Shown here: positions 36,616 through 49,200 of the stretch, piece by piece | How the letters are laid out: each line of letters opens with the position of its first letter | How positions within the stretch are numbered: the first letter of the stretch is position 1 | Assembly (NCBI GenBank): GCA_963377175.1 | Contig: CAUJNA010003493.1 | Span: 426,084-490,083, forward strand | DNA: 64,000 bases | DNA from: Effrenium voratum | Lineage: Eukaryota; Sar; Dinophyceae; Suessiales; Symbiodiniaceae | Direction of reading: 5' to 3' | Translations under genes and position numbers: made by a program | Notes under the pieces: generated by a model | The model's input: the letters and a program-made list of their open reading frames with translations, nothing else | Told to the model about the DNA's origin: nothing | Database searches by the model: none

Positions 36616-37225
36616 GCTGCGCACCTGCCAGGCAGCTGATAAGAACACCCGCACACATGCCAGGCAAATTGGTAAGAACACCCGCTCCTGCCCCCCCTTG
36701 CCAGGACCCTATTCCCAGACCTGAAGTAAATCGTTTCCCGCCACAAGTCAACATCACCTCAACAGGGTACCCCCAGAAAACACTCCCCAATGTCAACGCA
36801 CTGCGCTTTGACCACTTAGACGCGCACACTAGAATAGGGGGCGCCCTAAACTGGGCGGTTTCTCGTTTCACACTCAAGTCAACGCCCATAAGGGTGCTTT
36901 CAAACAAAGAGACGCGTTCACATTATGGGAAGAAGCCCGCCATACTTCCCGGCAAGGATCCCACGGCCGGCGCTGAAACAGACCTTTGCCGTTCCCTTCG
37001 ACATACTTTAGATAAGCCAGCTCCAACTGTGTCAACGCTGCCCGCACGAAGCTATATTTGCGACTCCATTGGCTCGCTTTTTTTGTCACATCCAATGCTT
37101 TGCTGTCAGCCTTTTCGGCTATAGCTTCGTGCAAAGCACGTGCCGGGCGCCCGCCTCCCCAATGACGGTTGGCACCTGCTGCAGCAACAGCATCCTCCTC
37201 CCGGGTCTGAAGGACATTCTTCACG
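36616..37225. repeat. right flank of E1: remainder of the internally deleted foldback-like copy
   Basis: Positions 36650-37015 match 52280-52640. The sequence then joins directly to the equivalent of 54013-54208, so about 1.37 kb of the ORF body is missing here. The minus strand encodes REEDAVAAAGANRHWGGGRP, part of the 526-codon ORF's N-terminus. With 1-617 it forms a short, non-autonomous-looking derivative of the 51.2-54.4 kb unit. Confidence 0.75.
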
Positions 37226-39585
37226 CAAACCTTGAAGCGCGGTGTGCGGTCATTGCGCTGATTTCATGTGAAAGATCCAAGCGAAGGGATACTCTAAACG
37301 CAGTTGAGTCGTACCTGGGACACGTGACACTTCAGGGGTTGACAAGCAGGGGCTCCCAGCAACCAAAAAGACAACTTGTGCCTCCCTCTTGTCTTTCCTC
37401 TTCCCTCCCTTGCGCGCAGAGACCCGTTCTCCGGAGGATTACACTTGGCCGAACCCAGCAAACGGTCCAGAACCGTCCTACTAATAGGAGGCTGTTCCCT
37501 CCAAACATAGAGGGCGGCTCTCCTTGGGGATGAAGCGCCAGAAGCTTGGGCCCAGGCTGAGCTGCTCCGTGCGCGCTCACCACCTCCGCCGAGCGAAGAA
37601 CTTCTGATGCGAAGGAATGCCTGAATGACTGAATGAAGTCTTGCCCCAGCTCAGAAGGATGCGAATCGGCGTATGCTATCGTTTTTTGGAGCCTCCTTCT
37701 GACCCATTCTTTTGGGCTTTCCCAAAACAAAAGGGGACCGCAACCTGCTTTTGCTTCGGGTCAGTTCTGGTGGTGGAATACACCGCGCACGTTTTGCTGA
37801 GCCCGCGCGCTCAGAGATGCCAAATGGTGTTACTCATCAAATTCCATTGCCGGTTGGGGTGTCTTTTTTGGGTGGACCAAAAAAACAAACGCGAGCTGTT
37901 CCCTCAAAAGCCAATCCAACCCAAAAAATCCCAAAACAACGCACACACCCACATTCTAAACCTGGGCTGCGGTCAGGCAAATACACCAAAAACACAAAGT
38001 TGAACCAGATGTCTGGCTCTGAACCCTGCGGGATGGATTGCGGAAGCCAATCGTGGTGCAGCAACTTTGTGAAGGCAATCATGAACATCTCTTGATGAAG
38101 TGGAATGATTTTTGCAGGAAAGGGAGAAGGTTGACGCAGACGCTTGCTGTTGCGGTCTCAGAGAACTTGATGAAGGAGAAGGCCGCGCCCACATAACTTG
38201 GTGTGTGCAGCAGGGAATGAAACATTTTGAATGAACCTTCTAAACCATCCCACGCCTCGGGCTCCGCGTCCGCATCGCTGCCTCGTTACGTCAGGTAGCG
38301 GTTTGTAAGCCTGGTTCTATTACTAACCACTTACTACGTCTCTTGTGCCCTTGTGGGCGGAATTTTGCAAAAAGGGAGACTTGCGCCAAACCGCGTCTGA
38401 ATTGATGGCTCAGACCATTGACCCTGGCTCATATCCCAGGCCTCAAGCATGAAGCAAGGGTGCCCTTATTTCCAGGTCTGGGCGTGCTTGAGCGATACTT
38501 TTTCTTGGTTTTGAAGGGAATGCAAAGTGAAACCGCGTTAGCTTTGGTTGAATGAAATCTGTTTAATAGTTGTCCGTTCATAAGAACCAAACTTTAACGC
38601 GTTATTTGAAATATCTTTTCGAGCAACGACTCACTTTAAACCGAAAAATGGAAGGGTGGGGTTCAAAATTAGTACCCTTTCTTTGGGCCCACCATGATTT
38701 TGGCGTGCTTGCTTGAAGAGACTAGCCCTTTTGAAGCAGTGTCAACGGGAACTCAAGAAGAAATTGTTTTCTGCATAACTTTGGAGACATCTCTTTGTTC
38801 GCCAACGATGGGGCAACATGCCACCCAGCTCAACGTCTCCTGGGCCCACCGCCCATGCCGCCCGCAGTGAGCCTGGGTAGTTGCGTTCGCGGCAGGACAG
38901 GCCACTGGTCATGGGGAAATGGGGGAACTTGCGCAAAAGACTATACGAACTTCCCAAGTACGTGGAACATTGATCCATATTCCTTCGGTTTCCCTTCTCC
39001 ACACCACACATGTCCCGTTTTGTGTCAAGTAATTCTATCAGCAAACCAGGCTTTAAGGAAAAGATCCTTCACCCAACCACCTTTGGTGGCTTATTTAAGC
39101 AGCGCATTCTGTCCGTCGAGCAATCTGGGCTTGCGTCAGCTTGCCATTCTCTATGATTGTTCCAAGGAGTCGAATTCCAAAGCGAGAAGCGTTGTGTTAA
39201 GACCCGGACAGAAGGCTCGTGTTGATTCAGCCGTTCGGCCATTCAGCCATTCAGCCATTCAGCCATTCAGTCATTCAGTCATTCAAATCAAACCTCAATA
39301 ACGAAATGTCCCTCGGAAAAGAACATTGACCCATTGAGTAATTGAGTCATTGAGCCATTCAATCATTCAGCCATTCAGCAACTCGGTCATTCAAACCAAA
39401 TCTCAAACCTCAAGCCCTCGGAAAAACAACTCCTTGCATTCAGATCCAGTCCCCAGCAAAACAAACGTCCCCAAAGCCACCCCCCCCGCCCCACGCCTGA
39501 GCCTCTTTGAACTGGCCGGCCATAACGCCCTGGCCGAGAAACGGCTGCCATTCAACCCTCCAGAAACAAGACTTGCCTCAAAAAC
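37226..39585. other. intergenic stretch, no supportable gene
   Basis: No conserved domain or convincing long frame on either strand. The only structured part is the period-8 repeat at 39226-39285. Small open frames up to about 170 codons overlap each other without recognisable content. Confidence 0.5.
39226..39285. repeat. period-8 microsatellite (ATTCAGCC)n
   Basis: Seven to eight tandem copies of ATTCAGCC or ATTCAGTC. Related degenerate copies lie at about 39328-39392. Confidence 0.85.
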
Positions 39586-39952
39586 TGACAAGCCAAGGGT
39601 TTCTTTGGTACACCGGAAACAGTTGTTATGTTGTCCCTTGGAAAGATCACGGATCCCGATTATCCTCGAAACAGTACCCTCTCCGTAGGATAGACGAATT
39701 CACGCGGAATCTGGACAAAGCAGCACTGGGTACTAACGTTCCGTTGAACTGTCGCAAATGTGCTCAAATCTCGGCAAGGGCATTTGTAGTAGAAATGCCC
39801 GAAAAGGTGGGCGAAATCATGACATCATCCTCAGTTGTCGGTGCGGAAGAGGTCCGCACCTTAAGCTTGGGCTCTCAGAGAAATGAACTCCCCAGCAGCG
39901 TGCCCCATGTGAGGGATGGCATAACCAGGGTCCCCCCACGCCTGCTCGATAT

Positions 39953-40630
39953 TCAGCATGAACCGAAATAGGTCGGTCCATTTTGCCGCTTGTCCGAATA
40001 CCTGCCTTGAAGCTGGAATATGCTTATAGGCAAGGAATAGAATATGCAAATGAACATTGCGCGCAATGGTACTCTCGGGCCGTTAAACGGCGCCGATTTC
40101 GCTGGTACTCTCGGGTCGTTAAACGATCCCGATTTCCCATGGAAATAGGTTGATAAACTGTTCACCAGCACTCGTCCCATCCACCGTGGTAACCCGACCA
40201 ATACGTCCTTTATCGTCCCCTTTCCCCTTCTGTTACCCTTGTCGCCCGGACTAATGGACCGGGACCTTTCGCCCGCCTTCTTTTGTTCCGCCGAAGAGGG
40301 TCTAAGCACTCTTGGGGATTTGGATGGTCTCCTGTTGAGGGGCCTTTGGCGACCCACCCCTTCTTTTGGATCGTAGCCTCCCCATCGGCTAATGGGATCC
40401 GGGCCTGAATGGTCAGCCCCTGCGACTTCGGCCTGCGGTAGTTCTCCCATTGCGTTCGAAGAAGCGGACTCCTGGACTGTTGTCTTTTCACCCATTGCGG
40501 CGCACATCCGTTTGAAGGGAATATATTTTCCACCCTTCATTCCATCGAGGTTCGATTGGAAGAACGAATACTTCTCAACATTGAAGCTGGTTCCACGATA
40601 TGGAAAACGTTCGCCTTTTAGACGATCCAC
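39953..40630 (-). CDS. E3 basic/Pro-rich ORF fragment, unrecognised
   Basis: A 225-codon frame rich in Arg, Ser, Pro and Gly (RRPSKSPRVLRPSSAEQKKA), a composition like Gag linkers. Near the end it includes a tandem repeat, about 35 bp at DNA level, read as FNDPRVP/FNGPRVP (40065-40135). No domain is recognised; it may be part of a decayed Gag. Confidence 0.35.
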   Translation of the reverse strand: MDRLKGERFPYRGTSFNVEKYSFFQSNLDGMKGGKYIPFKRMCAAMGEKTTVQESASSNAMGELPQAEVAGADHSGPDPISRWGGYDPKEGVGRQRPLNRRPSKSPRVLRPSSAEQKKAGERSRSISPGDKGNRRGKGTIKDVLVGLPRWMGRVLVNSLSTYFHGKSGSFNDPRVPAKSAPFNGPRVPLRAMFICIFYSLPISIFQLQGRYSDKRQNGPTYFGSC

Positions 40631-41031
40631 TCCTTGACCTTGGTACGATTCCGGTGGGCGGTGTGGTCACATCCCCAAACTCGGGCAATGTAACGGATTG
40701 GTCTTTGACTAGCTCATCGTATCGCTCCGGCCAATTCGTCCAGCTCATCCTTTACCTCGTTCCTGTGGTTTCTGAGTCTGTCACAAGTGCTACGCAGTTG
40801 ATCTGATTCCTCATCCCGGCTTCGTCTTCCGCCTGTCTCTCACTGCCCCTGGCAGCTAAGTACTCCGACTATAGACTTCCCACGCAATTCTCATGAAGGC
40901 TGTCCTTGAACTGCTTGATAGACTCGTATTGCTTCTGAAGAACACTGTACTGATCTCAACCCATTTCATGTTCTTCATCACCTCAGCTCGCTCCTCCGTC
41001 ATTTCGGTAGAGAACGGCCTCTCTTCTCGGC

Positions 41032-41619
41032 TCAACTGGCGTTGTTCTGAATATCGCAATTTTGCATTCCCGCCTCTCTGGTAACCTGAAGCTTCATAGG
41101 CGCGGCCCTCTGATCGGCTAGCTTCTCAGCTGATCGGAACCATTCTTCCCTTGACTCACTCAAGGTGGTATATCTCAAGGTTTGGATCTGTCCATCTTTG
41201 TTGGTGACTATGTTGTTGTGGTATATCTCCGCACCTCTCAGCATGGCTTGCACGGTCGATTCTTCTTGTTTCATCGCCTCTCGAAGACGCTCGTTCTCAT
41301 GACTCAGCTTGCTCCGTAAGCCGGTACCAGCGCTGACCATGGATTGATACTCATTGGTGGCTTCGATCGCTTTCTGTAACAAAGCTGAGATCTCACTGTT
41401 CTCCGTCCGCATCTGTTGAGCTTCATTATTGTAATCATAGGCCATAGCCTCAAGCTCATTCAGCCTATTTGCTTTGATGTTTAGCTGGTCCATCGCCAAG
41501 TTGTATTCGTTTCTCATTCTCCCATGAACATGCGCAACTTGGGATGCCAGGGTGTGATTCATTCTCTCAAGTCCCAGAATCCTTTGCAGGCTTCCCGCCT
41601 CATCGGGTTCTAGGCCCAT
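41032..41619 (-). CDS. E3 coiled-coil Gag-like ORF
   Basis: A 195-codon frame dominated by Glu, Gln, Asn and Leu with long heptad-like stretches (LKEAM-type helices, NELEAMAYDYNNEAQQM). In position it lies shortly after the shared primer-binding site, and in character it resembles the coiled coil of E1/E2 Gag, which supports a Gag origin. The ATG may be internal, because an adjacent frame at 41657-41902 may be the broken N-terminal part. Confidence 0.5.
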   Translation of the reverse strand: MGLEPDEAGSLQRILGLERMNHTLASQVAHVHGRMRNEYNLAMDQLNIKANRLNELEAMAYDYNNEAQQMRTENSEISALLQKAIEATNEYQSMVSAGTGLRSKLSHENERLREAMKQEESTVQAMLRGAEIYHNNIVTNKDGQIQTLRYTTLSESREEWFRSAEKLADQRAAPMKLQVTREAGMQNCDIQNNAS

Positions 41620-41996
41620 TCCTCCTTCAATGCACGGTTCTCGTCATAGGCTTCGCTCATCTGTACTTCCACCTTTCTTTGGGCTTGCCGCAAATCATCA
41701 TCGAATTGTTGATCCGCACTTCTGGTCGCTTGGGGAACCTCTGAGATTTGCGGATTCGTGTACGCCCATCATCTTCTCCTTGCTCCCATGGTCTGATCAA
41801 CGCCGGCATCACTCTGCTGGCTTGCTGCCGCGGGTCCAGAGATGAAACGTGAATGTAATCAAACATCTCCCATCCAACATTGTCACGTAAGTGTTGTACC
41901 ACTTGGCAATGTAAATATCGATTGATTCAATATGAAGCTGGGTTCAAGATCTCTAGCTTCGAATCAATCTTTGTCTCACAGAACGTGGCACAAGCT

Positions 41997-42011
41997 CTAC
42001 GGCTGATAACC
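41997..42011 (-). other. E3 primer-binding core shared with E1/E2
   Basis: The plus strand reads CTACGGCTGATAACC directly before TGAGAAACTGAGGG. Thirteen bases (ACGGCTGATAACC) are identical to the E1/E2 site, while the adjoining LTR sequence is different. Confidence 0.6.
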
Positions 42012-42098
42012 TGAGAAACTGAGGGTTTCTTTGGTACCCCGGCCCGGCAACAGTTGTTGCGTTGCCCCTCGGAAAGATCACGCACCCTCTCCGTAGGT

Positions 42099-43155
42099 CG
42101 ATCTCTTGTGTCTATGCCGCCACCAATCACAATACTGTTGTAAAATGATATAGGCATTGCTTGACCCAAATGCCAACATGTGTGTGTAACTTGTTGTGAA
42201 TGCACAAAAGCAGATACGGGGCAAGACAGGGATCTGAGGCGCCCGCCTGCCACGTCAGGCTCAGCCCGTTGCGACCCAGAGGGGCGTACGCAGCGTCCTT
42301 AGATGAGCAAGCCGCATTTGGAGTTGAGGGATCACCCACCTTGAGCACACCAACAAGCCCCCACCAGCACCCGCAACACCCTGAAGCAACAAAAACAGCA
42401 CAGCACCTTAAACAGCACCCGTTCAGCACCCTGACTAACACCTTGACCAGGGCCGGCATCCCTTTGGAGAATCCACCAACGATCGGTGCTGACCGACCAG
42501 TTGCCGACACAACAGGGGATCACCCATACCTGCTAGCCCTCAATTTGTACAACTGTAACACCAAACGCAACACATGCAAAGAATATGAGGGTGGCAAGCA
42601 TATCGTAGCTCGGCTGTGACAGCCTGGCTTCCAGCGCGACCCCAACAAACCGCCAGCCAAGCTGCGGCGACGTAGGTGTGCTAGGAGCCGCCATTGTCTT
42701 CTTTTTGGAGCCAGTTTGGGCTGCAGCTGGCAGGGCAACGATGATGCAACTTTGAACCACCCGCCCACGCCAAGCCAAACCCAAATCTACAAGCCCGTAG
42801 GCAATGAGCCTTTGGTCTTTCGAGCGCCACGCACAGTTCTGACTCGGATGTGGGTTTGCCAAATCCTCACGGCGCGAAGGACCGCTAAGGTCCAAGAGCC
42901 GCAACGACCGCTGCGGCCGCTACGGCCCGCGTCATTTGCCCCAGGGCTGGGGGCGGCTCCTTCAAGATGGTCTCCCAACCCAAAATTTCAACGCCGTCCA
43001 GGCCATTTTCAGCCAGCTGCTGGCACAGGTCCCGGGCCTGGCACTCAGCTTTGAGCTCTTTTCACACTCCGAAACGGATACATTCCGAACCTGGATGTGA
43101 ATGCCGATGTATTCCAAACCCGAGCTTTGCTTGTTTTGTTGTCTTTGATTGGTTT
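42099..43155. other. intergenic stretch, no supportable gene
   Basis: GC-rich and non-repetitive with overlapping short frames on both strands (for example 42200-42619 plus and 42533-42904 minus), none with a recognisable domain. Confidence 0.45.
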
Positions 43156-43266
<111 letters not shown>

Positions 43267-44240
43267 AGGAACTGCTAAACTGTCAGCGCAAGGCTTTACG
43301 TGAATCTTACTTGAGCCCTATTTTACCAAATTATCTGGGGAATCGGCAGGTACCCCTGCTGTCTCCAAACCGATGATGAACTTTGGGAGGTTGGGCACGT
43401 TCTCTTTCCGCGGTCAAAGCAGAAAGCTCAAAGCCCCAAACCTATGAAACCTAAAACACCTAAAGGGATGGCTGGGACCGTCAAGTATGTTGATTTGATG
43501 AAACGGACCTTGCCGACCCGTCAAGGCCCGCCGCCGATGTTGTGGAGCAATAGACATTTCTCCAAAAAAGTTAAAGGCCAAAAATCCAACCACAATACTG
43601 AGCCATAACTAAAAAAGAGCGTTCTGACCCCCGTTGCACCTTGGCCTCGCTAGTCACCTTTACATATGGCTCCTCTTGGCATGTCCATGAATAAGCAAAT
43701 GAACAAACCCATGTTGGACTTCATGATGATTTAGGTTCCTCGGTCCATATGAAGGCTTAGGCTCACATCAACACTCAGGCTAAAATCAACACGACGAATA
43801 AGCATCCCCCCAAAGGTTGGGGTTGATCACCTCAGATGGCGCTCCTTTCCAGGTACCTCCTGTGAAGGAGTACAGGATAGAAAGCACAAAACATAGTATA
43901 ATTGCAACTGCTCGCTGCCCAAGCTTGATTTGTGGCTCAATTAACCTGCAGAGGTCCCAAAACGAGCTTGCTTCAACGCGTACCCCATTTCACCTCTCTC
44001 TGCGTCCGCGATGGGTAGGCCTGCGCTACGCATCAAAATCTATGGCAGGCACCCGATCACATTCCCCACTTCGCCCAGCATATAGAGCCTTGGGCCAATC
44101 ATGACGCAATAGGATGGTGCCTCAAACTGGGGAAACATTGTCAGTTTGGCCCCCCGTGGAAAGCAACGCCGAAGATTCCGGCAAGGTTTTGGTGTTTTCC
44201 TCGTTTATCGTCTAAAGGTCCAAACAGTCAATTTGAACTC
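43267..44240. repeat. dispersed repeat, copy A, with simple-repeat termini
   Basis: Similar over most of its length to 55988-57260 (shared GAACTGCTAAACTGTCA, AGGTACCCCTGCTGTCTCC, CATATGGCTCCTCTTGGCAT, CCCCAAAGGTTGGGGTTGATC). It is bounded on the left by TTGC repeats and on the right, after about 180 bp, by GCAA repeats. No conserved ORF was found. Confidence 0.7.
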
Positions 44241-44422
44241 CTCACTCCTTGTGATCAAAAGCCAATTCCGAATTTGAAGCAAGTCGGGTTGTCCGACAGG
44301 CCCCTTGCAGTTTCGTATTTTGCTTGGTCCCTAAAACAGTAGCAGCTGTTCAAGCCCCTGGCCTCCCAAACGCAAGCAAACAAACAACCAAACACACAAC
44401 CAACCAACAAACCAACCAACCA

Positions 44423-44865
44423 GCCAGCAAGCAAGCAAGCAAGCAAGAAAGCAAGGAAGCAAGCAAACAAGCAAGCCAGAAAGCAAGCAAGAAAGCAAGG
44501 AAGCAAGCAAACAAGAAGGCAAGCAAAGCAAGCAAGCAAGCAGGCAAGCAAGAAAGCAAGGAAGCAAGCAAACAAGCAAGCAAGAAAAGCAAGCAAGCAA
44601 GCAAGAAAGCAAGGAAGCAAGCAAACAAGCAAGCAAGCAAAGCAAGCAAGAAAGCAAGGAAGCAAGCAAACAAGCAAGCAAGAAAAGCAAGCAAGCAAGC
44701 AAGAAAGCAAGGAAGCAAGCAAACAAGCAAGCAAGCAAAGCAAGCAAGAAAGCAAGGAAGCAAGCAAACAAGCAAGCAAGAAAAGCAAGCAAGCAAGCAA
44801 GAAAGCAAGGAAGCAAGCAAACAAGCAAGCAAGCAAAGCAAGCAAGAAAGCAAGGAAGCAAGCAA

Positions 44866-44937
<72 letters not shown>

Positions 44938-44970
44938 ACAAGAAGCAAGCAAAGCAAGCAAGCAAGCAAG

Positions 44971-45021
<51 letters not shown>

Positions 45022-45516
45022 AAGCAAGGCAAGGAGCAAACAAGCAAGCAAGCAAAGCAAGCAAGCAAGCTAAGCAAGCAAGCAAAAGCAAGCAAGCAGC
45101 AAGAAAGCAAAGCAACAAGCAAGCAAGCAAGCAAACAAGCAAGCAAGCAAAGCAAGCAAGCAAGCAAGCAAGGAAGCAAGCAAGCAAACAAGCAAGCAAG
45201 CAAAGCAAGCAAGCAAAGCAAGGAAGCAAGCAAACAAGCAAGCAAGCAAAGCAAGCAAGCAAGCAAACAAGCAAGCAAGAAAAGCAAGCAAGCAAGCAAG
45301 AAAGCTAGCAAGCAAGGAAGCAAGCAAGCAAACAAACAAGCAAGCAAGCAAGCAAGAAAGCAAAGAAGCAAGCAAACAAGCAAGCAAGCAAAGCAAGCAA
45401 GCAAACAAGCAAGCAAGAAAAGCAAGCAAGCAAGCAAGAAAGCAAGGAAGCAAGCAAACAAGCAAGCAAGCAAAGCAAGAAGCAAGGAAGCAAGCAAACA
45501 AGCAAGCGAGCAAGCA

Positions 45517-45550
<34 letters not shown>

Positions 45551-45766
45551 AGCAAGCAAGCAAGCAAGCAAGCAAGGAAGCAAGCAAGCAAGCAAACAAG
45601 CAAGCAAGCAAAGCAAGCAAGCAAGCAAAGCAAGCAAGCAAGCAAAGCAAGCAAGCAAGCAAGCCAGAAAGCAAGCAAGAAAGCAAGGAAGCAAGCAAAC
45701 AAGAAGGCAAGCAAAGCAAGCAAGCAAGCAAGAAAGCAAGGAAGCAAGCAAGCAAGCAAGCAAGCA

Positions 45767-45801
<35 letters not shown>

Positions 45802-46210
45802 GAAGCAAGCAAGCAAACAAGCAAGCAAGCAAGCGAAGCAAGCAAGCAAAGCAAGCAAGCAAGCAAAGCAAGCAAGCAAGCAAGCCAGAAAGCAAGCAAG
45901 AAAGCAAGGAAGCAAGCAAACAAGCAAGCAAGCAAGCAAGCAAGCGAGCGAGCGAGCAAGCAAGCAAAGCAAGCAAGCAAGCCAGCAAGCAAGCAAGCAA
46001 GCAAGCAATAAAACAAAAAACAAAAACGCACACAAGCAAACTAACCAAGCGAGCAAGCAAGCCAGCAAGCAAGCAGGCAGGGCAAGGCAAGGCAAGGCGA
46101 GGCAAGGCGAGGCGAGGCAAGGCAAGGCAAGGCAAGCAGGCAAGCAAGCAAGCAAACAAGCAAACAAGCAAGCAAGCAAGCAAGCAAGCAATAAAACATA
46201 AAGCAAAGAC
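44423..46210. repeat. long AAGC-type simple repeat array with higher-order period
   Basis: About 1.8 kb of AAGC with interspersed AAAC, GAAAGC and GGAAGC variants. The variant GAAAGCAAGGAAGC recurs at 44605, 44650, 44703, 44748, 44801 and 44846 (alternating 45 and 53 bp), so the array has a 98-bp higher-order unit in that part. A GGCAA tract lies at about 46078-46135. All long frames here are Lys-Gln-Ala-Ser or Leu-Ala-Cys repeats and are not genes. Confidence 0.95.
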
Positions 46211-46246
46211 GCACACAAGCAAACACACCAAACACACCAGAAAGCG

Positions 46247-49200
46247 AAAGGTGATGTTTACACCACCCAAGAAGGTACATAGAAAGAGCTCTGCTAACAT
46301 GGCCGAAACCAGCGATTCGGACCCTCTCATCCATCCTCGAAGCACCGACCCAAAGCCGTGACTGTTCGTGAAGCACGCCGCGCTGCTGCAGAATTGCCTT
46401 GCCAAATGCAAGGGCGCACTGTTGTTCTGACCCCCGACCAGACTTTCCGGGCCCATGAGATTCTGTTGCACCGAAAGGGTTTGCCAGTCCATAATCCAAA
46501 TGGAGCCACTACAAGGGAAATCTGATCCTTGCGTGATGTAGGCAAGTCTTCAAGATTCCTTTGAACAGCAGCCCAAAGGGTATATCCTGAAGCTGCCCAT
46601 AACATTCCGGGCTGTTCAAAAAGAACAAAGGGTTGGGCAGGCCATTCCTTCGCATCCAATGTTCCAGTCTTCCCCACAAAGGGACGATGGAAGTATAAAA
46701 TGCAGCGCCGTGCCACCCCCACTCCCCGATCTACTTTTAAGGAGGTGGGGGGTTTTGAACAAACCCACATTTGACTCCGACCCGAGCGCCAGGCCGATTC
46801 AGAGCGCGGAAGCGCTTGATGAAAGCTCGTCGAGGATTCTGGTCCGATTCGACACGGTGAAGGTCCATTGGGTGGCGTTTGTCATATGAGCCCTGGTCAA
46901 CACTCCTCATCATGGCTCCCTTAGAATAGGAATCCGTGTAACCGCTGTCCAATTTCAGACATCATCCAACCTCATGATGTAGTATGGTTTGACCATGGCA
47001 AACATTGGTTCCGCAAATTTGATGGGAACTCAACATTAACATTGCTTCACTGCACAAAAACAAACAACTTGAACTCAACAAGTGGCAAGCCACGGTGTAT
47101 TCCCATATTGCAAAATTCAACAACACGCAACCACGAGATTCTACCGCAGTTTTGCCACAAGCCGAGCTTTGGGCGGGAGCGTCGAAGCTGAATGGGTCGT
47201 CATCCCTGGGTAAGGTCTCTGCTGTTTGCGGGGCGCTTGTTGGCTCCTTGTCGGTGTCCTTGCATGTTTGCCTTAAACATCAACTCACCAAAATGAAAGG
47301 TGATGTTTACACCACCCAAGAAGGTACATAGAAAGAGCTCTGCTAACATGGCCGGAACCAGCGATTCGGACCCCCTCATCCATCCTCGAAGCACCAGACC
47401 CAAAGCCGTGACTGTTCGTGAAGTACGCCGTGCTGCTGCAGAATTGCCTTGCCAAATGCAAGGGCGCACTGTTGTTCTGACCCCCGACCAGACTTTCCGG
47501 GCCCATGAGATTCTGTTGCACCGAAAGGGTTTGCCAGTGCATAATCCAAATGGAGCCACTACAAGGGAAATCTGATCCTTGCGTGATGTAGGCAAGTCTT
47601 CAAGATTCCTTTGACAGCAGCCCAAAGGGTATATCCTGAAGCTGCCCACAACATTCCGGGCTGTTCAAAAAGAACAAAGGGTTGGGCAGGCCATTCCTTC
47701 GCATCCAATGATCCAGTCTTCCCCACAAAGGGACGATGGAAGTATAAAGTGCAGCGCCGTGCCACCCCCACTCCCCGATCTACTTTTAAGGAGGTGGGGG
47801 GTTTTGAACAAACCCACATTTGACTCCGACCCGAGCGTCAGGCCGTTTCAGAGCGCGGAAGCGCTTGATGTCCGATTCAACACGGTGAAGGTCCATTGGG
47901 TGGCGTTTGTCATATGAGCCCTGGTCAACACTCCTCATCATGGCTCCCTTAGAATAGGAATCCGTGTAACCGCTGTCCAATTTCAGACATCATCCAACCT
48001 CATGATGTAGTATGGTTTGACCATGGCAAACATTGGTTCCGCAAATTTGATGGGAACTCAACATTAACATTGCTTCACTGCACAAAAACAAACAACTTGA
48101 ACTCAACAAGTGGCAAGCCACGGTGTATTCCCATATTGCAAAATTCAACAACACGCAACCACGAGATTCTACCGCAGTTTTGCCACAAGCCGAGCTTTGG
48201 GCGGGAGCGTCGAAGCTGAATGGGTCGTCATCCCTGGGTAAGGTCTCTGCTGTTTGTGGGCGCTTGTTGGCTCCTTGTCGGTGTCCTTGCATGTTTGCCT
48301 TAAACATCAACTCACCAAAATGAAAGGTGATGTTTACACCACCCAAGAAGGTACATAGAAAGAGCTCTGCTAACATCCCCTCATCCATCCTCGAAGCACC
48401 AGACCCAAAGCCGTGACTGTTCGTGAAGTACGCCGCGCTGCTCCAGAATTGTGTTGCCAAATGCAAGGGCGCACTGTTGTTCTGGCCCCCGACCAGACTT
48501 TCCGGGCCCATGAGATTCTGTTGCACCGAAAGGGTTTGCCAGTCCACAATCCAAATGGAGCCACTGCAAGGGAAATCTGATCCTTGCGTGATGTAGGCAA
48601 GTCTTCAAGATTCCTTTGAACAGCAGCCCAAAGGGTGTACCCTGAAGCTGCCCACAACATTCCGGGCTGTTCAAAAAGAACAAAGGGTTGGGCAGGCCAT
48701 TCCTTCGCATCCAATGTTCCAGTCTTCCCCACAAAGGGACGATGGAAGTATAAAATGCAGCTCTGGGCCACCCCCACTCCCCGATCTACTTTTAAGGAGG
48801 TGGGGGGTTTTGAACAAACCCACATTTGACTCCGACCCGAGCGCCAGGCCGATTCAGAGCGCGGAAGCGCTTGGTCCAAGCTCGTCGAGGATTCTGGTCC
48901 GATTCGACACGGTGAAGGTCCATTGGGTGGCGTTTGTCATATGAGCCCTGGTCAACACTCCTCATCATGGCTCCCTTAGAATAGGAATCCGTGTGACCGT
49001 TGTCCAATTTCAGACATCATCCAACCTCATGATGTAGTATGGTTTGACCATGGCAAACATTGGTTCCGCAAATTTGATGGGAACTCAACATTAACATTGC
49101 TTCACTGCACAAAAACAAACAACTTGAACTCAACAAGTGGCAAGCCACGGTGTATTCCCATATTGCAAAATTCAACAACACGCAACCACGAGATTCTACC

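Larger units (their letters stand above)
39586..42098 (-). mobile_element. E3: short decayed LTR-retroelement-like unit
   Basis: Related direct repeats lie at 39586-39690 and 42012-42098 (shared AGGGTTTCTTTGGTAC, CAACAGTTGTT-like and ACCCTCTCCGTAGG blocks, the left one with extra inserted bases). The right repeat begins TGAG immediately after ACGGCTGATAACC, the same primer-binding core as E1/E2. The interior is minus-strand, with a coiled-coil ORF and a basic low-complexity ORF but no protease, integrase or RT. It is likely a deleted relative or parasite of the E1/E2 group. The exact LTR ends are not clear. Confidence 0.6.

Noticed and set aside
44255..46499. Very long frames of Leu-Ala-Cys or Lys-Gln-Ala-Ser repeats on both strands
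   Set aside because: They are translations of the AAGC simple repeat, which contains no stop in several frames; there is no other coding evidence.
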